Shown here in pieces: positions 16,369-25,700 of a DNA stretch of 63,120 nt. This stretch comes from an uncultured Desulfovibrio sp. (lineage in GTDB: Bacteria > Desulfobacterota > Desulfovibrionia > Desulfovibrionales > Desulfovibrionaceae): the NCBI GenBank assembly GCA_913060505.1, contig CAJXRQ010000018.1:1-63120 (forward strand). The letters are read 5' to 3'. The translations under genes were made by a program, and so were the position numbers. The notes beneath the pieces were generated by a model, which made no database searches, had not been told where the DNA came from, and saw nothing but the letters and a program-made list of their open reading frames with translations. The first letter of the stretch is position 1. Each line of letters opens with the position of its first letter.

Positions 16369-16800
16369 ATGCGTTCGGGAATCCTTACCATTCTTATGCT
16401 TTTTGTTTTCGCCCTGCCCTGTACAGCCGAGAATTTTGCCGGTTCGGTCAAAACCGTGAACGGCGATTGCCGCATCCTGCGCGGTGAGCAATCCATGCCT
16501 GCGCAAAAGGGACAGCATGTGCTTCAGGGGGATGTTCTGGAAACCGGCTCCGGTTCCATGGGAGTGACCTTCCGCGACGACACCATGCTTTCCATGGGGC
16601 CGGGATCGCGTATTTCCGTGGACTCCTTCGTCTTTGATCCGGCAGGAAAGTCTACGGATTTTCTGGTGAACATGACCAGGGGAACAGCCCAGTTCATTAC
16701 CGGGCAGATGGCCAAGGTGGCCCCGGAATCCATGAAAGTGCGCACGCCGCTTTCAACCATTGGTATTCGCGGCACCCGTTTTCTGGTCAAGGTTCCATAG
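16369..16800 (+). CDS. Periplasmic FecR-domain protein
   Basis: A 143-residue exported protein. A signal peptide (cut after about PCTA) is followed by a FecR domain: KGQHVLQGDVLETGSGSMG, FRDDTMLSMGPGS, and the ending TPLSTIGIRGTRFLV. GGGGGAG ahead of this ATG decides the start. There is no sigma factor or TonB receptor nearby, so this is not a classical FecIR pair. The gene is 78 bases upstream of an OmpA-like lipoprotein, a pairing that suggests a structural envelope or peptidoglycan role. Confidence 0.88.
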   Translation: MRSGILTILMLFVFALPCTAENFAGSVKTVNGDCRILRGEQSMPAQKGQHVLQGDVLETGSGSMGVTFRDDTMLSMGPGSRISVDSFVFDPAGKSTDFLVNMTRGTAQFITGQMAKVAPESMKVRTPLSTIGIRGTRFLVKVP

Positions 16801-16878
16801 CAGGCCGGTGCAAGAGGCCCGTTACGTCTCGCATCTTTGATGAACGCCTGAAATTTCCATGTATGAAGAGAGGACGAC

Positions 16879-17469
16879 ATGAAACGCCTGCTGTTACTGC
16901 TGGGAATGGTTTTGGTGCTGGCCGGATGCGGCAAGGAATCCTTTGTGCTGCTGCCGGATCTGGACGGCAAGGTGGGTGCCATTGCCGTAACCCCCGAACA
17001 GGGATCCCCTGTGGTCGTGGACACGGCCTATACTGCGGTTGAAGTCCATTCAAAATCCGAGTCCGGAGAGCCTGAGTCCGTTTCCAAGGAACGTGTGCAG
17101 CGTGTTTTCGGAAAAGCATTGCAGGCCGCACCCGAGCGACCGGCTCGGTTCATCCTGTATTTTTTTCATGATTCCACTCGGCTCAAGCCGGACTCCGCCA
17201 AACTGTTGCCTGATGTGGTTCAGGCATGGAAGGACCGCACTTCTACGGACGTGAGTGTCATCGGTCACACCGATTCCATGGGCGATGCCACCTACAACTA
17301 CGGGCTTTCCCTTCGCCGGGCAAAGCGCATCGGCACATGGTTGATCAGGCAGGGACTGCCCAGGGATATCGTGCAGATCATTTCCCACGGGGAAGAAAAC
17401 CCGCTGGTCCCCACAAAGGACGGCGTGAGCGAACCCCGGAACAGGCGTGTGGAAGTCATTGTGCGCTAG
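16879..17469 (+). CDS. OmpA-family peptidoglycan-associated lipoprotein
   Basis: A 196-residue lipoprotein. The signal peptide ends in a lipobox LAGC with Cys17 as the acylated residue. The C-terminal ~105 residues are an OmpA/MotB peptidoglycan-binding domain: FFHDSTRLKPDSAKLL, VSVIGHTDSMG, then LRRAKRIGTWL and the ending NRRVEVIVR. It probably anchors the outer membrane to peptidoglycan. Same strand as the FecR gene; the 3' end overlaps the convergent gene by four bases. Confidence 0.92.
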   Translation: MKRLLLLLGMVLVLAGCGKESFVLLPDLDGKVGAIAVTPEQGSPVVVDTAYTAVEVHSKSESGEPESVSKERVQRVFGKALQAAPERPARFILYFFHDSTRLKPDSAKLLPDVVQAWKDRTSTDVSVIGHTDSMGDATYNYGLSLRRAKRIGTWLIRQGLPRDIVQIISHGEENPLVPTKDGVSEPRNRRVEVIVR

Positions 17470-17903
17470 GTGCGGTTCTCAACACGGGATTTTTCTTTCA
17501 ATATGTAAGAAAAAAGTTCGCGGGACACGTCGCCGTACATGCGGATGGCGTCTTCGTTCAGCGGGATATCCACATATTGCATGAGCAGCCTGTCACCGCC
17601 ATCGTGAATGTGCGGCATGATCCCGGCAAAGGAGAAGCCCATGGCTTCGCACTGTTCGCAAAGTTGCGGACAGGCGGGGGAAGCCAGCGGCAAAAAGGCG
17701 TATACCGCGTCCATGCGTTTCTGCCTGCATTGGCGCAAGGCTTCGGCTACTTCCGTTTCCTTGCCGACTGCATGTACCACGATGAACGTGGTGTTGAGTT
17801 CCTCGGGCAGCGGGAAAACACTGACGATCGATTCCCCGGCCGGTTCCTTTGGTTCGGCGAATGTCCTTTCAAACCCGATCCAGCCATAGATCGTGGCGAT
17901 CAT
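17466..17903 (-). CDS. Stand-alone C-terminal domain, probably truncated from a larger regulator
   Basis: A 145-residue reading frame. The segment FAGIMPHIHDGGDRLLMQY and the preceding CEQCEAMGFS resemble the C-terminal domain that follows histidine-kinase-type ATPase or GNAT domains in some Desulfovibrio proteins. The similarity appears to extend upstream of the ATG (PARHQDM in the same frame), but the next ~70 codons look non-coding, which suggests an N-terminally decayed gene. No ribosome site precedes 17903. A 37-codon frame just upstream ends in an ATGA overlap with this start. Confidence 0.5.
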   Translation of the reverse strand: MIATIYGWIGFERTFAEPKEPAGESIVSVFPLPEELNTTFIVVHAVGKETEVAEALRQCRQKRMDAVYAFLPLASPACPQLCEQCEAMGFSFAGIMPHIHDGGDRLLMQYVDIPLNEDAIRMYGDVSRELFSYILKEKSRVENRT

Positions 17904-18163
17904 GTCTTGATGGCGTGCCGGTGCATGGATGGTTTGCGGAGCATGGTGCGCCGGACAGGGAAAGTGAGCCTGGCAAGCAGAATGGGCTGGGGGGCAGTCG
18001 TTTTTGCGGGCATGTGGTATTCTCGAAAGGTTGGAGTTTTTTCGGAGATCCGGCAGCCGGGAACGGGTGTGGGAAATTTTACGGGTTGGTTTGATGATTC
18101 TAGCAGCTGGAAAGCGCACGCACAATGATAGCTGCGTGGGTGTCCATTCTTTAAATTCTCATA

Positions 18164-18693
<530 letters not shown>

Positions 18694-18714
18694 ACAGCTT
18701 CCTGAATCCATGAC

Positions 18715-18757
18715 ACAGGCCGGTCCATGATGTTGCGCATGGGCCGGTCTGTTGTTT
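18715..18757 (+). terminator. Flavodoxin terminator
   Basis: A 15-bp stem (ACAGGCCGGTCCATG against CATGGGCCGGTCTGT, two G-U pairs), 8-base loop, then TGTTTT. Confidence 0.75.
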
Positions 18758-18797
18758 TGCTCTCTCCTCCCCCTGTTCCCTACTTTGCTCTCCCTCC

Positions 18798-18825
18798 TTG
18801 ACGAAGCGTATTGAAGACCTATCTA
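18798..18825 (+). promoter_or_regulatory. Candidate promoter of htpX-degP
   Basis: TTGACG and TATCTA separated by 16 bases, ending 31 bases ahead of the htpX start. It does not match sigma-32. Confidence 0.4.
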
Positions 18826-18855
18826 GTAGGACGTGCTTTATGGAGGTAGCAATCA

Positions 18856-19704
18856 ATGACGAGCAATATAAAAACCGTTTTGTTGCTGGGCCTGCTTACG
18901 GGCCTGCTGATGCTCATCGGCGGCATGTTCGGCGGCCGCGCCGGGCTGTTTATCGCGTTTGTGGTGGCCATTGTCATGAATATTGGAAGTTACTGGTATT
19001 CCGACAAAATAGTGCTTTCCATGTACAAGGCCCGTGACCTTTCTCGCGGCGATGCCCCGGCCATCCACGCCATGGTGGAGGAACTGGCCGCCAACGCGGG
19101 GATTCCCAAGCCCCGTATCGTGCTGGTGCCGCAGGAGCAGCCCAACGCCTTTGCCACGGGGCGCAATCCGCAACACGCGGTTGTGGCCGTGACCCGGGGT
19201 ATTGTGAACATGCTCAACTCGGATGAACTCAAAGGTGTTCTTGCCCATGAAATCGGGCACATTGCCAACCGCGATATTCTGGTCCAGACCATAGCCGCCG
19301 TAATGGGCGGTGCGATCGTCATGCTGGCCAACATTCTGCAATTCACTGCAATTTTCGGTATGGGAAGCGACGACGAGGACGGCGGCAGCCCTCTGGCGGC
19401 GTTGGCCATGGCTCTTCTGGCGCCCATTGCCGCGACCCTGATCCAGATGGCCATTTCCCGTTCCCGGGAATTTTTGGCGGACGCAACCGGGGCGAAAATA
19501 TCCGGGGAACCGCTTTCGCTCGCCTCGGCTCTGGCAAAAATGGATACGGCTTCACGCCACATCCCGATGAAGGGCTCCCCTGCCACGGAAAACATGTTCA
19601 TCATTTCGCCGTTCAGCGGACAGCGGGTAGCCAATCTTTTCAGTACGCATCCGCCTATTCCGGAGCGCATCCAGCGGTTGCAGCGTATTGCCCGGAGGCC
19701 GTAA
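18856..19704 (+). CDS. htpX: HtpX-type membrane zinc protease
   Basis: A 282-residue M48 protease. Two N-terminal membrane helices (~7-45) are followed by the zinc motif HEIGH (His131, Glu132, His135) and third ligand Glu205 in SREFLADA. Two further hydrophobic segments lie at ~143-200. HtpX cuts damaged membrane proteins in the inner membrane, with the active site in the cytosol. GGAGG precedes the ATG. It is followed after two bases by a DegP-like protease, forming an envelope quality-control pair. Confidence 0.95.
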   Translation: MTSNIKTVLLLGLLTGLLMLIGGMFGGRAGLFIAFVVAIVMNIGSYWYSDKIVLSMYKARDLSRGDAPAIHAMVEELAANAGIPKPRIVLVPQEQPNAFATGRNPQHAVVAVTRGIVNMLNSDELKGVLAHEIGHIANRDILVQTIAAVMGGAIVMLANILQFTAIFGMGSDDEDGGSPLAALAMALLAPIAATLIQMAISRSREFLADATGAKISGEPLSLASALAKMDTASRHIPMKGSPATENMFIISPFSGQRVANLFSTHPPIPERIQRLQRIARRP

Positions 19705-19706
19705 TC

Positions 19707-21041
19707 ATGGTGCGTATTCTTTTTGCCGTTCTTGTTGCTCTGGTCTGTTTTCCCGTTCCCGGTCGCGCATATGTGGATGAACTGCGCCGGACTCCGGTAG
19801 TGCAGGCGGTACAAGCCGTCAGTCCGTCCGTTGTCAGTATCACCGCCGTGCGCATCCGCGAGCGCGGCACCGTATTCGGGGACGATCCCATCGCCCAGTT
19901 TCTGGAGCAGCGGTTTTTTGGCGGGCGTCCGGGGCGCAAGCAAAAGACCGGCAGCCTTGGTTCCGGGGTCATCATCAATGGCAAGGCCGGATTGGTATTG
20001 ACCAATGCCCATGTCATTTCCGGTGCGTCAGAGATTTCCGTTCGGTTGACCGACGGGCGGGAACTGCCTGCCAAGATGATCGGTTCGGACCCGGATTTCG
20101 ATCTGGCCGTGTTGCGCGTCAAAAGCAAAGCGCCGCTACCGGCCGTGAAGATGGGCGATTCGGACGGTATTCTCATCGGCGAAACCGTTATCGCCATCGG
20201 CAACCCTTATGGTTTTGACCACACCGTGACCACCGGCGTTATTTCTGCACTCAACAGGACCATCAACACGGATCGTGGGCGTTCCGGCAATTTCATTCAG
20301 ACGGATGCGGCCATCAACCCCGGCAATTCGGGCGGCCCGTTGCTGAACATCCGGGGTGAACTCATCGGTATCAACACCGCCATTCATTCCAAGGGCGAGG
20401 GCATCGGGTTTGCCATTCCCATCAACAAGGCGCGGTCCGTGGTCACGGAGCTTATCAGCGCCGGGCACGTGGCGCCTGTGTGGCTCGGACTTTCCGGCCA
20501 GAACCTTGACCATGACGCGGCTCTGTATTTCGGGCTTTCCAGTTTGAACGGCATGCTCATTACTGAGGTTTTCAAGAACACGCCTGCCAGAGCAGCAGGG
20601 CTTCAGCCTGGTGACGTATTGTTGACCGTGAACAAGACCGCTATTCGCGACAAGGATGATTACCTTGTCCGTTTACGCAGCCATACCCGTTCGGAAGATT
20701 TGCGGTTGGAGCTTTTGCGTGGCGGCAAGAAGGTGCGTGTAAAAGTACGCCCTGCCGTCATGACGCGGGAAACCGCGGCCAGCCTGATGGCTCGCCGTTG
20801 GGGGTTCCGTCTGGCGAACAATCCCCGGGGGCGGGGAGCCGTGGTTTCCAAGGTCGAGCAGAATTCCGCCGCCCAGCGTATTCATCTGTTACCCGGCGAC
20901 ATCATCCATCAGATCGGCAACCTGCCGCTGCGTGGAGCGGGGGACATGCTTTCCGCGTTTCTGCGCAACCGATTGGCCAACACCATCTTGTTGCGCGTAC
21001 AGCGTGATCGTCAATTGCACTGGGTGCGCATGAGCTTATAG
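19707..21041 (+). CDS. degP: DegP/HtrA-family periplasmic serine protease
   Basis: A 444-residue exported protease. The signal peptide is cleaved near GRA-YV. The trypsin-like domain carries the triad His102 (TNAHVIS), Asp132 (DFDLAVLRV) and Ser208 (NPGNSGGPL). It is followed by two PDZ domains (~255-345, and ~365-440 beginning FRLANNPRGRGAVV). It degrades or refolds misfolded periplasmic proteins. Start is two bases after htpX stop, so the two are co-transcribed. No terminator follows directly; palindromic repeats do. Confidence 0.95.
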   Translation: MVRILFAVLVALVCFPVPGRAYVDELRRTPVVQAVQAVSPSVVSITAVRIRERGTVFGDDPIAQFLEQRFFGGRPGRKQKTGSLGSGVIINGKAGLVLTNAHVISGASEISVRLTDGRELPAKMIGSDPDFDLAVLRVKSKAPLPAVKMGDSDGILIGETVIAIGNPYGFDHTVTTGVISALNRTINTDRGRSGNFIQTDAAINPGNSGGPLLNIRGELIGINTAIHSKGEGIGFAIPINKARSVVTELISAGHVAPVWLGLSGQNLDHDAALYFGLSSLNGMLITEVFKNTPARAAGLQPGDVLLTVNKTAIRDKDDYLVRLRSHTRSEDLRLELLRGGKKVRVKVRPAVMTRETAASLMARRWGFRLANNPRGRGAVVSKVEQNSAAQRIHLLPGDIIHQIGNLPLRGAGDMLSAFLRNRLANTILLRVQRDRQLHWVRMSL

Positions 21042-21104
21042 GCCAAACGACATTTTGAATGCCGCTTTGGCGGCTTTTGACGACGGGATTTTGCCTCCGG
21101 CGGA

Positions 21105-21159
21105 CAAGGGACACGTCCCTTGCAACCCTGCTCTGTTTCGGATTCTGCGAATCCGAAAC
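21105..21159. repeat. Palindrome and hairpin of the intergenic repeat family
   Basis: CAAGGGACACGTCCCTTG is a perfect palindrome, preceded by GCCTCCGGCGGA. GTTTCGGATT and AATCCGAAAC then form a second hairpin with a five-base loop. The layout resembles the cluster at 448-610. Confidence 0.6.
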
Positions 21160-21263
21160 GGGTGAGAGGGCGTTAGGAGTGAGTTTGGTTTCCTGCTTGT
21201 TTTACTTTTGTTTGGGTGAGTGCAAACGATGGAGCGTATCGATTTTCACTCAATAAAAAGCAT

Positions 21264-21305
21264 AAAAACTGCGGCCCGTCCTGTTTTTTGCAGGACGGGC
21301 CGCAG
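21264..21305 (-). terminator. uspA terminator
   Basis: A perfect 15-bp stem (CTGCGGCCCGTCCTG and its complement), seven-base loop, followed on the minus strand by TTTTT. Confidence 0.9.
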
Positions 21306-21345
21306 CGTTAAAAAGTTTTGGTGGAGGGGTCTCCCCACCATCTTG

Positions 21346-21768
21346 CTATTTAATAACCAGTACGGGGCATGAAGCCGTGTGCAATACCGTGTGGGTCACA
21401 CTGCCGAGAATCAATCCTTCAAGATCGGATTTGCCTTTGGAACCCATGATGATCAGATCCGCCTTTTCAGCCTTGGCAACGTCTGTGATCACCGGTCCCG
21501 GCTTGCCGCCGACAATCTCGGTGCGCACGGCAACCCCTTTTCCCTTCAGAAATTTTTCATGTGGCTCCAATACGGACTGGGCGGCTTTCATATAGTGCTC
21601 AAGCATCATTTGCGCGTTGGGCTCACCTACTTCAGAGGGCACGGACCGACGGCAATGCAAAAGTACCACCTCGGCGTTTGCAGCCAGCGCATATTCCGCC
21701 GCATGCTCGGCAGCCTTGCGGGAATACCCGGAATCGTCCACAGGCAAAATGATCGTCTTGATGTTCAT
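21346..21768 (-). CDS. Universal stress protein (UspA family)
   Basis: A 140-residue single-domain Usp. It starts KTIILPVDDSGYSRKAAEHA. The ATP-binding motif is GSKGKSDLEGLILGSVTHTVL near 114-134, in the GxxG-9x-GS form of nucleotide-binding Usps. The ending CPVLVIK is typical. The ATG follows GAGGGCGC. It lies 19 bases behind the phosphoglycosyltransferase gene on the same strand, possibly in one transcript with the glycan genes, and ends at a very strong terminator. Confidence 0.92.
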   Translation of the reverse strand: MNIKTIILPVDDSGYSRKAAEHAAEYALAANAEVVLLHCRRSVPSEVGEPNAQMMLEHYMKAAQSVLEPHEKFLKGKGVAVRTEIVGGKPGPVITDVAKAEKADLIIMGSKGKSDLEGLILGSVTHTVLHTASCPVLVIK

Positions 21769-21787
21769 GCGCCCTCCTGTATTTTTC

Positions 21788-22408
21788 CTATTGTTCGCCC
21801 TTGAAGGGCTCGCAAGTGGCCTGCCCGGGCTGGGCGATGCCTTGCCTCGTGACGAGCCGCTTCAGGGTCGTGAGCAGGATTTTCAGATCCAATGTCAGGC
21901 TGCGGTTGTCCACATACCAGACGTCCATGGCCAGCCGCTCGGGCCAGTCCACGGCGTTGCGGCCGTTGACCTGTGCCCATCCCGTGATTCCCGGCCGAAC
22001 ATCGTGCCGCCTGGCCTGCTCCGGGGAATATCGCTCAAGATATTCCATGAGCAGCGGCCGCGGTCCCACGAGAGACATCTCACCTTTCAATACATTCCAC
22101 AGTTCAGGCAGCTCGTCCAGCGAAGAGGAACGCAACAGGCTTCCGAATCGTGTCAGTCGCTCGGCATCCGAGGCATCTCCCTCGCGCATGGTGCGGAATT
22201 TGAACATGGTGAACGGCTTTTTTTCCCAACCGGGACGTTGCTGGCAAAAGAAAACGGGGCGCCCCAAAAAAAGCGCGACAGACAGACCAACGACAAGAAT
22301 GACCGGCGAAAGGAACACCAACAGCAGGGCACTGACCACAATATCCATGCTCCGCTTGAAAATGCGCGCAAGAAGAGACATGCCTGATCCGTGAGCTTGA
22401 ACGGTCAT
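21788..22408 (-). CDS. Phosphoglycosyltransferase (PglC/WbaP-type bacterial sugar transferase)
   Basis: A 206-residue monotopic membrane enzyme. A hydrophobic re-entrant segment at ~20-45 is followed by KFRTMREGD, the long motif DELPELWNVLKGEMSLVGPRP, and RPGITGWAQVNGRN. It transfers a sugar phosphate from a UDP-sugar to undecaprenyl phosphate, the first committed step of lipid-linked glycan assembly. The start overlaps the stop of the upstream glycosyltransferase (ATGA), so the two are coupled. The short size matches PglC of N-glycosylation rather than large WbaP. An oligosaccharyltransferase is encoded 3.3 kb away on the other strand. Confidence 0.92.
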   Translation of the reverse strand: MTVQAHGSGMSLLARIFKRSMDIVVSALLLVFLSPVILVVGLSVALFLGRPVFFCQQRPGWEKKPFTMFKFRTMREGDASDAERLTRFGSLLRSSSLDELPELWNVLKGEMSLVGPRPLLMEYLERYSPEQARRHDVRPGITGWAQVNGRNAVDWPERLAMDVWYVDNRSLTLDLKILLTTLKRLVTRQGIAQPGQATCEPFKGEQ

Positions 22409-23532
22409 GCAATCTCCATGAATTCGAGAATGGCCCGGTTGACCTTTTTGACGTCGAAACGCTCTTCGGCAAGTCGGCGGCTTTCCCTGCCCATGGTCCG
22501 GACAAGGTCCGGCTCCATGATGAAACGCTCCATGGCCTGTTCCAACTCGCCCACACCGTGCACGGGCACCAGAAACCCGTTAATCCCGTGTTCCACCGTT
22601 TCCCGACACCCCGGAGCGTTGGTGGTGATGACGGCGCGGCCCATACTCATGGCTTCCAGTATGGAACGGGGCGTCCCTTCCCGGTAGTAGGAAGGCAGCA
22701 CGTAGACTGAAGCATTGGCGATGAGCGGCCGCACGTCTTCCACCGGGCCGAGAGTTTCCAGCCCGCAGTCGTTTTTCCATGCGGCCAGTTCTTCGGGGGT
22801 GATGCCGTCTTCACCCTTTTCCATGGGACCGGCTACCCGGAAGATCGCATGGGCATGCCTGCTGCGTATGCGCCGGGCCGCCTCTGCAAATTCGCCAACG
22901 CCCTTGGCCCGGATCAGTCGGGAAAGACATAGAAATACCGGGGCGTCCCTTTCCTGCTGCACCGGGGAAAATCCATAATGGTCGAGGGCCACGCCCGATC
23001 CGCCGGTGATCAGTGAGGGTTTGTCCTTGGGCAATACGCCCATGCGAGCGAAAAGGGCGCGGTCGTCCGGGTTTTGGAAAATGACGCCGTTGGCAAGCCG
23101 CAATCCGGCAGCATACAGGCCCTTGGCTGCGCTGAAAATCATGCGCCGCCGGAATCCGCTGGTTTCGGTAAAGGCATACCCCAGTCCGGTGATCATGGCG
23201 TAGTTGCGCGGGATTCCCGCCAGGCGGGCGGCGAGCATGCCGTAAACAACGGGCTTGATGGTGTAGCCCAGGAATATATCCGTTTTCAGGGAACGCAACG
23301 TTCGGGCCAGTCGGAGAATCAAGGCAGCGTCTGCAACGGGATTCAGGCCGCGCCGCTGCATGGGCATGGGAATATATTCGGCACCCATGGCGCGGATTTG
23401 GCTGCCCATGTCCGGTACGGTGGGGGGACCAAGCGCACACACCTTGTGTCCGCGCCGCACCATTTCGGTTATGAGCGGGCCGCGAAACTTGATCAGCGAT
23501 GGGGTAAAACTTCCGAATATGGTTATATGCAT
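22405..23532 (-). CDS. GT4-family glycosyltransferase
   Basis: A 375-residue GT-B glycosyltransferase. The N-terminal domain is glycan-acceptor type (ITIFGSFTPSLIKFRGPLI, then GYTIKPVVYGMLAARLAG). The C-terminal nucleotide-sugar domain has LCLSRLIRAKGV and the Glu-x7-Glu motif in YREGTPRSILEAMSMGR. It resembles PglA-type enzymes that add the second sugar to a lipid-linked reducing-end sugar. The frame stays open far upstream, but the recognisable N-terminus begins at 23532; its ribosome site is weak. It is coupled by ATGA to the phosphoglycosyltransferase gene. Confidence 0.9.
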   Translation of the reverse strand: MHITIFGSFTPSLIKFRGPLITEMVRRGHKVCALGPPTVPDMGSQIRAMGAEYIPMPMQRRGLNPVADAALILRLARTLRSLKTDIFLGYTIKPVVYGMLAARLAGIPRNYAMITGLGYAFTETSGFRRRMIFSAAKGLYAAGLRLANGVIFQNPDDRALFARMGVLPKDKPSLITGGSGVALDHYGFSPVQQERDAPVFLCLSRLIRAKGVGEFAEAARRIRSRHAHAIFRVAGPMEKGEDGITPEELAAWKNDCGLETLGPVEDVRPLIANASVYVLPSYYREGTPRSILEAMSMGRAVITTNAPGCRETVEHGINGFLVPVHGVGELEQAMERFIMEPDLVRTMGRESRRLAEERFDVKKVNRAILEFMEIA

Positions 23533-23871
23533 GCAGTGGCGCTTGGCTTGCCTATCCGGGACGCAGGATGGCGACACAGGGGACGGCGGTCTGCCCGGAT
23601 GGTAGCAGCAGGGCGGCCAGCCGGGCAAACTCTTTATTGGCCTCTCCCAATCCTTTGCTATGGCGATTGTCTTTTCCTGGCGTAACTTTGGAGCCTCGGT
23701 ATCCGTCCAGATTACCGGATCGGAATATTTTGTTCCGGCCAGAAAAACGGGAGCCGGATTTTCCCTGATGGCCTTTTGTTTCACGGTGTTGTGACCTGCC
23801 TTGCCGCAGTCCCGGCTTTGGTTTACATTGCGCTCAACTTGCCTCATGGCAACAACATCGGAAAAAGGCGA
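23533..23871. other. Divergent region between the glycan operons
   Basis: No gene is supported in these 339 bases. A TGCCCGG/CCGGGCA hairpin lies at 23592-23627, in the leader of the GT4 gene. I see no clear promoter on either strand. Confidence 0.45.
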
Positions 23872-24438
23872 ATGGCTCAGAATACGAAAAAGATTTCTCG
23901 CAAACGCGCCATAAAAATAAAGCCCCGCGGTGTTCGTGTCCGCAAGGAAGCCCCTCGGTATGATGCCGTGGCGGCGTCCTCCCGTTTTGTTTCTTCCGTG
24001 CTCTGGATTTTGGCTATCGGACTGCTTTTCAATCTGGGGCAGGCCGTGCGCTGGTATAACAACGGCACCCAGCTGGCCGTGATCGAGCATGAGCTGTTCG
24101 GGGAATACCGTTCTGTACTTGGCAAGAATCCGGGTACAGAACCGTTTGGCCGGTTACAGTTCGAACACGAGAAGTTGGCGGCTGAACAGCAAGCCGGTTT
24201 GGATCCGTTGTCTGTGGCTGCGGCCTTGAGCAGACATTCGGACGCCATGGTCCGTGTGGACGCCATGAAACTGGGCCACAAACAGGGGCTGATTCGCGGT
24301 CTGTACATGCCGGATCCGGGCGCTTTAAGGGAGTATCTGAAACGGCTTGCATGGGACGACACCTATTCTTTTTCCCTTGAAGATCAAAAAGACGTGTTCG
24401 GCGGCATTGAATTTCGTCTGCGGGTGGAGCGTAAATGA
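23872..24438 (+). CDS. GspL-like (periplasmic half) membrane protein
   Basis: A 188-residue bitopic protein. A very basic cytoplasmic tail (~1-40) is followed by one membrane helix (~41-60) and a periplasmic domain. The domain starts with a helix QLAVIEHELFGEYRSVLG and ends with an alpha/beta part (ALREYLKRLAW...IEFRLRVE). This matches the membrane and C-terminal region of type II secretion GspL; the ~230-residue actin-like domain that binds the GspE ATPase is absent. Start set at the ATG before MAQNTKK; ribosome site is poor. It overlaps the next gene by ATGA. Family assignment is by pattern only; PilN is the alternative. Confidence 0.6.
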   Translation: MAQNTKKISRKRAIKIKPRGVRVRKEAPRYDAVAASSRFVSSVLWILAIGLLFNLGQAVRWYNNGTQLAVIEHELFGEYRSVLGKNPGTEPFGRLQFEHEKLAAEQQAGLDPLSVAAALSRHSDAMVRVDAMKLGHKQGLIRGLYMPDPGALREYLKRLAWDDTYSFSLEDQKDVFGGIEFRLRVERK

Positions 24439-24929
24439 GCATGCGGACGCGAAACTGGTTTTGGCTCAAATGGCCCGAGCACAAGCAGAAGCGCTTTATG
24501 CGCCTGATGCGTTGGCTTGCCATCGTGTTGATGTTGTGCATTTTCGGCCCCCAGTATTTCATGACCGTGGCGAGCGAAAAAGAGATTGTGCGCAAGCGTG
24601 ATCTTTACACCCGGGTGGTCCCGGTTGCGCGCAACCTCAAGCGTTTGCGCGCAAAAAAAATTGCGGCCTCGGACTCTCTCCGCTCAGTCGTGTTGAAGAT
24701 GGCCGAGATTTCCGGGATTGGCTGGGACCAGCTTTCCCTGAAGAAGGAACCGTTTGAATACGGTGAACCGGGCCTTGCCGTGGAATTGCAGGGAATTACC
24801 CTGGTGGAATTGACCTCGTTTCTGGAAGCATGCCGCGAACAGGCCGGCCTGCGCTTCCTGTCGTTTGAAATGGAGCGGGACGAGAACCAGTCTGTCCTTG
24901 CCAACGCAAAAACCTTGCTGGTCCGGTAG
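24435..24929 (+). CDS. GspM-like (PilO-fold) membrane protein
   Basis: A 164-residue bitopic protein. A cytoplasmic stretch of ~25 residues leads into a membrane helix (~27-45), a short coiled coil (EIVRKRDLYTRVVPVARNLKRL), and a ferredoxin-like domain (VELQGITLVELTSFLEACRE, then LRFLSFEMERD). This is the architecture of GspM/PilO, which pairs with GspL/PilN in the inner-membrane platform of secretion and pilus machines. It overlaps its neighbour upstream by four bases and is six bases ahead of the next gene. Confidence 0.65.
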   Translation: MSMRTRNWFWLKWPEHKQKRFMRLMRWLAIVLMLCIFGPQYFMTVASEKEIVRKRDLYTRVVPVARNLKRLRAKKIAASDSLRSVVLKMAEISGIGWDQLSLKKEPFEYGEPGLAVELQGITLVELTSFLEACREQAGLRFLSFEMERDENQSVLANAKTLLVR

Positions 24930-24935
24930 CTCCGC

Positions 24936-25700
24936 ATGAAACGAACTCCATCTTCTCCCTCGCGTAAAAAGAGATTTTTCCTGCGTTTTCTGGCCATTTT
25001 CTTGGGCCTTGCCGTAGGCGTGACGTTGTTCATGCCCTGGGAAAAAATTTGCGTTCGGCTGGTGGAACATATCGACTCCCGACTGGTGAATACGCGTTTT
25101 ACATGGAGCGACCTTCGCCGCGCAGGCCCCTCTGGTTTTCGAATCGACGACCTTGCCGTTGGTTTTGCCAATGCACCGGGAGCCATGTTCTTTGAGCATG
25201 CGGATTTGCGCTTCGGTTTTTCTCCGCTGGCCCGGGTGCGTTTGAACACGGGCGGTTCGGAATGCTTTGTGAGCGTGGATTCCAAGGGCCGTCTCACCAT
25301 AGACGGAGAGGTGAACCTGACCTATCTGTTCGGGCGCAGTGAACTTGGCGGACTGGTACACGTCAGAGGCAGGCTTATCCCTAGCGGTGATGGCCTGCTG
25401 CTGGGGACGGGATGGTTTGATTTGCGCGCTCCGCGTCTTGAATTGCCGGACGGAACCGTGTGCAGCGAAGTGGCAGCCACCGTGGCGCTGAATAATAATC
25501 ATTGGAATATCAAGAATATTTCCCTGAAAAAACCGGTGGACTATCAGGGCAAGGGTGTCCTTGAACTGGACCAGACCAGCGTGCCGCACAGTCTGGTGCG
25601 GCTTGAAGGCGACCTGATAGTCGGCGGGCAATCCCATTCCTATTCATTGCAAGGCAGGTTGAAGGATCTGCTGTCCGGGGTTCGGGAGAACGGCTTATGA
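24936..25700 (+). CDS. GspN-like membrane-anchored protein
   Basis: A 254-residue protein with a basic N-terminus, one membrane helix (~13-32) and a beta-rich periplasmic remainder. Repeated strand motifs (FTWSDLRRAGPSGFRIDDL, LRFGFSPLARV, GEVNLTYLFG, LEGDLIVGGQSHSYS) resemble type II secretion protein GspN, which has an AsmA-like fold. The stop overlaps the start of the oligosaccharyltransferase gene by four bases (ATGA), so translation is coupled. GspN is a non-universal T2SS part; no other secretion genes lie in the window. Confidence 0.65.
   Translation: MKRTPSSPSRKKRFFLRFLAIFLGLAVGVTLFMPWEKICVRLVEHIDSRLVNTRFTWSDLRRAGPSGFRIDDLAVGFANAPGAMFFEHADLRFGFSPLARVRLNTGGSECFVSVDSKGRLTIDGEVNLTYLFGRSELGGLVHVRGRLIPSGDGLLLGTGWFDLRAPRLELPDGTVCSEVAATVALNNNHWNIKNISLKKPVDYQGKGVLELDQTSVPHSLVRLEGDLIVGGQSHSYSLQGRLKDLLSGVRENGL

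Larger units (their letters stand above)
21042..21345. other. Intergenic repeats and uspA terminator
   Basis: No gene is supported in these 304 bases. They hold GCCGC-TTTG-GCGGC, an 18-base palindrome (21105-21122), a 10-bp stem hairpin (21135-21159), and the uspA terminator at 21264-21305. Confidence 0.5.

Noticed and set aside
23533..24090. N-terminal extension of the GT4 glycosyltransferase
   Set aside because: The frame is open, but the extension has no glycosyltransferase features and runs into the opposite-strand GspL-like gene.
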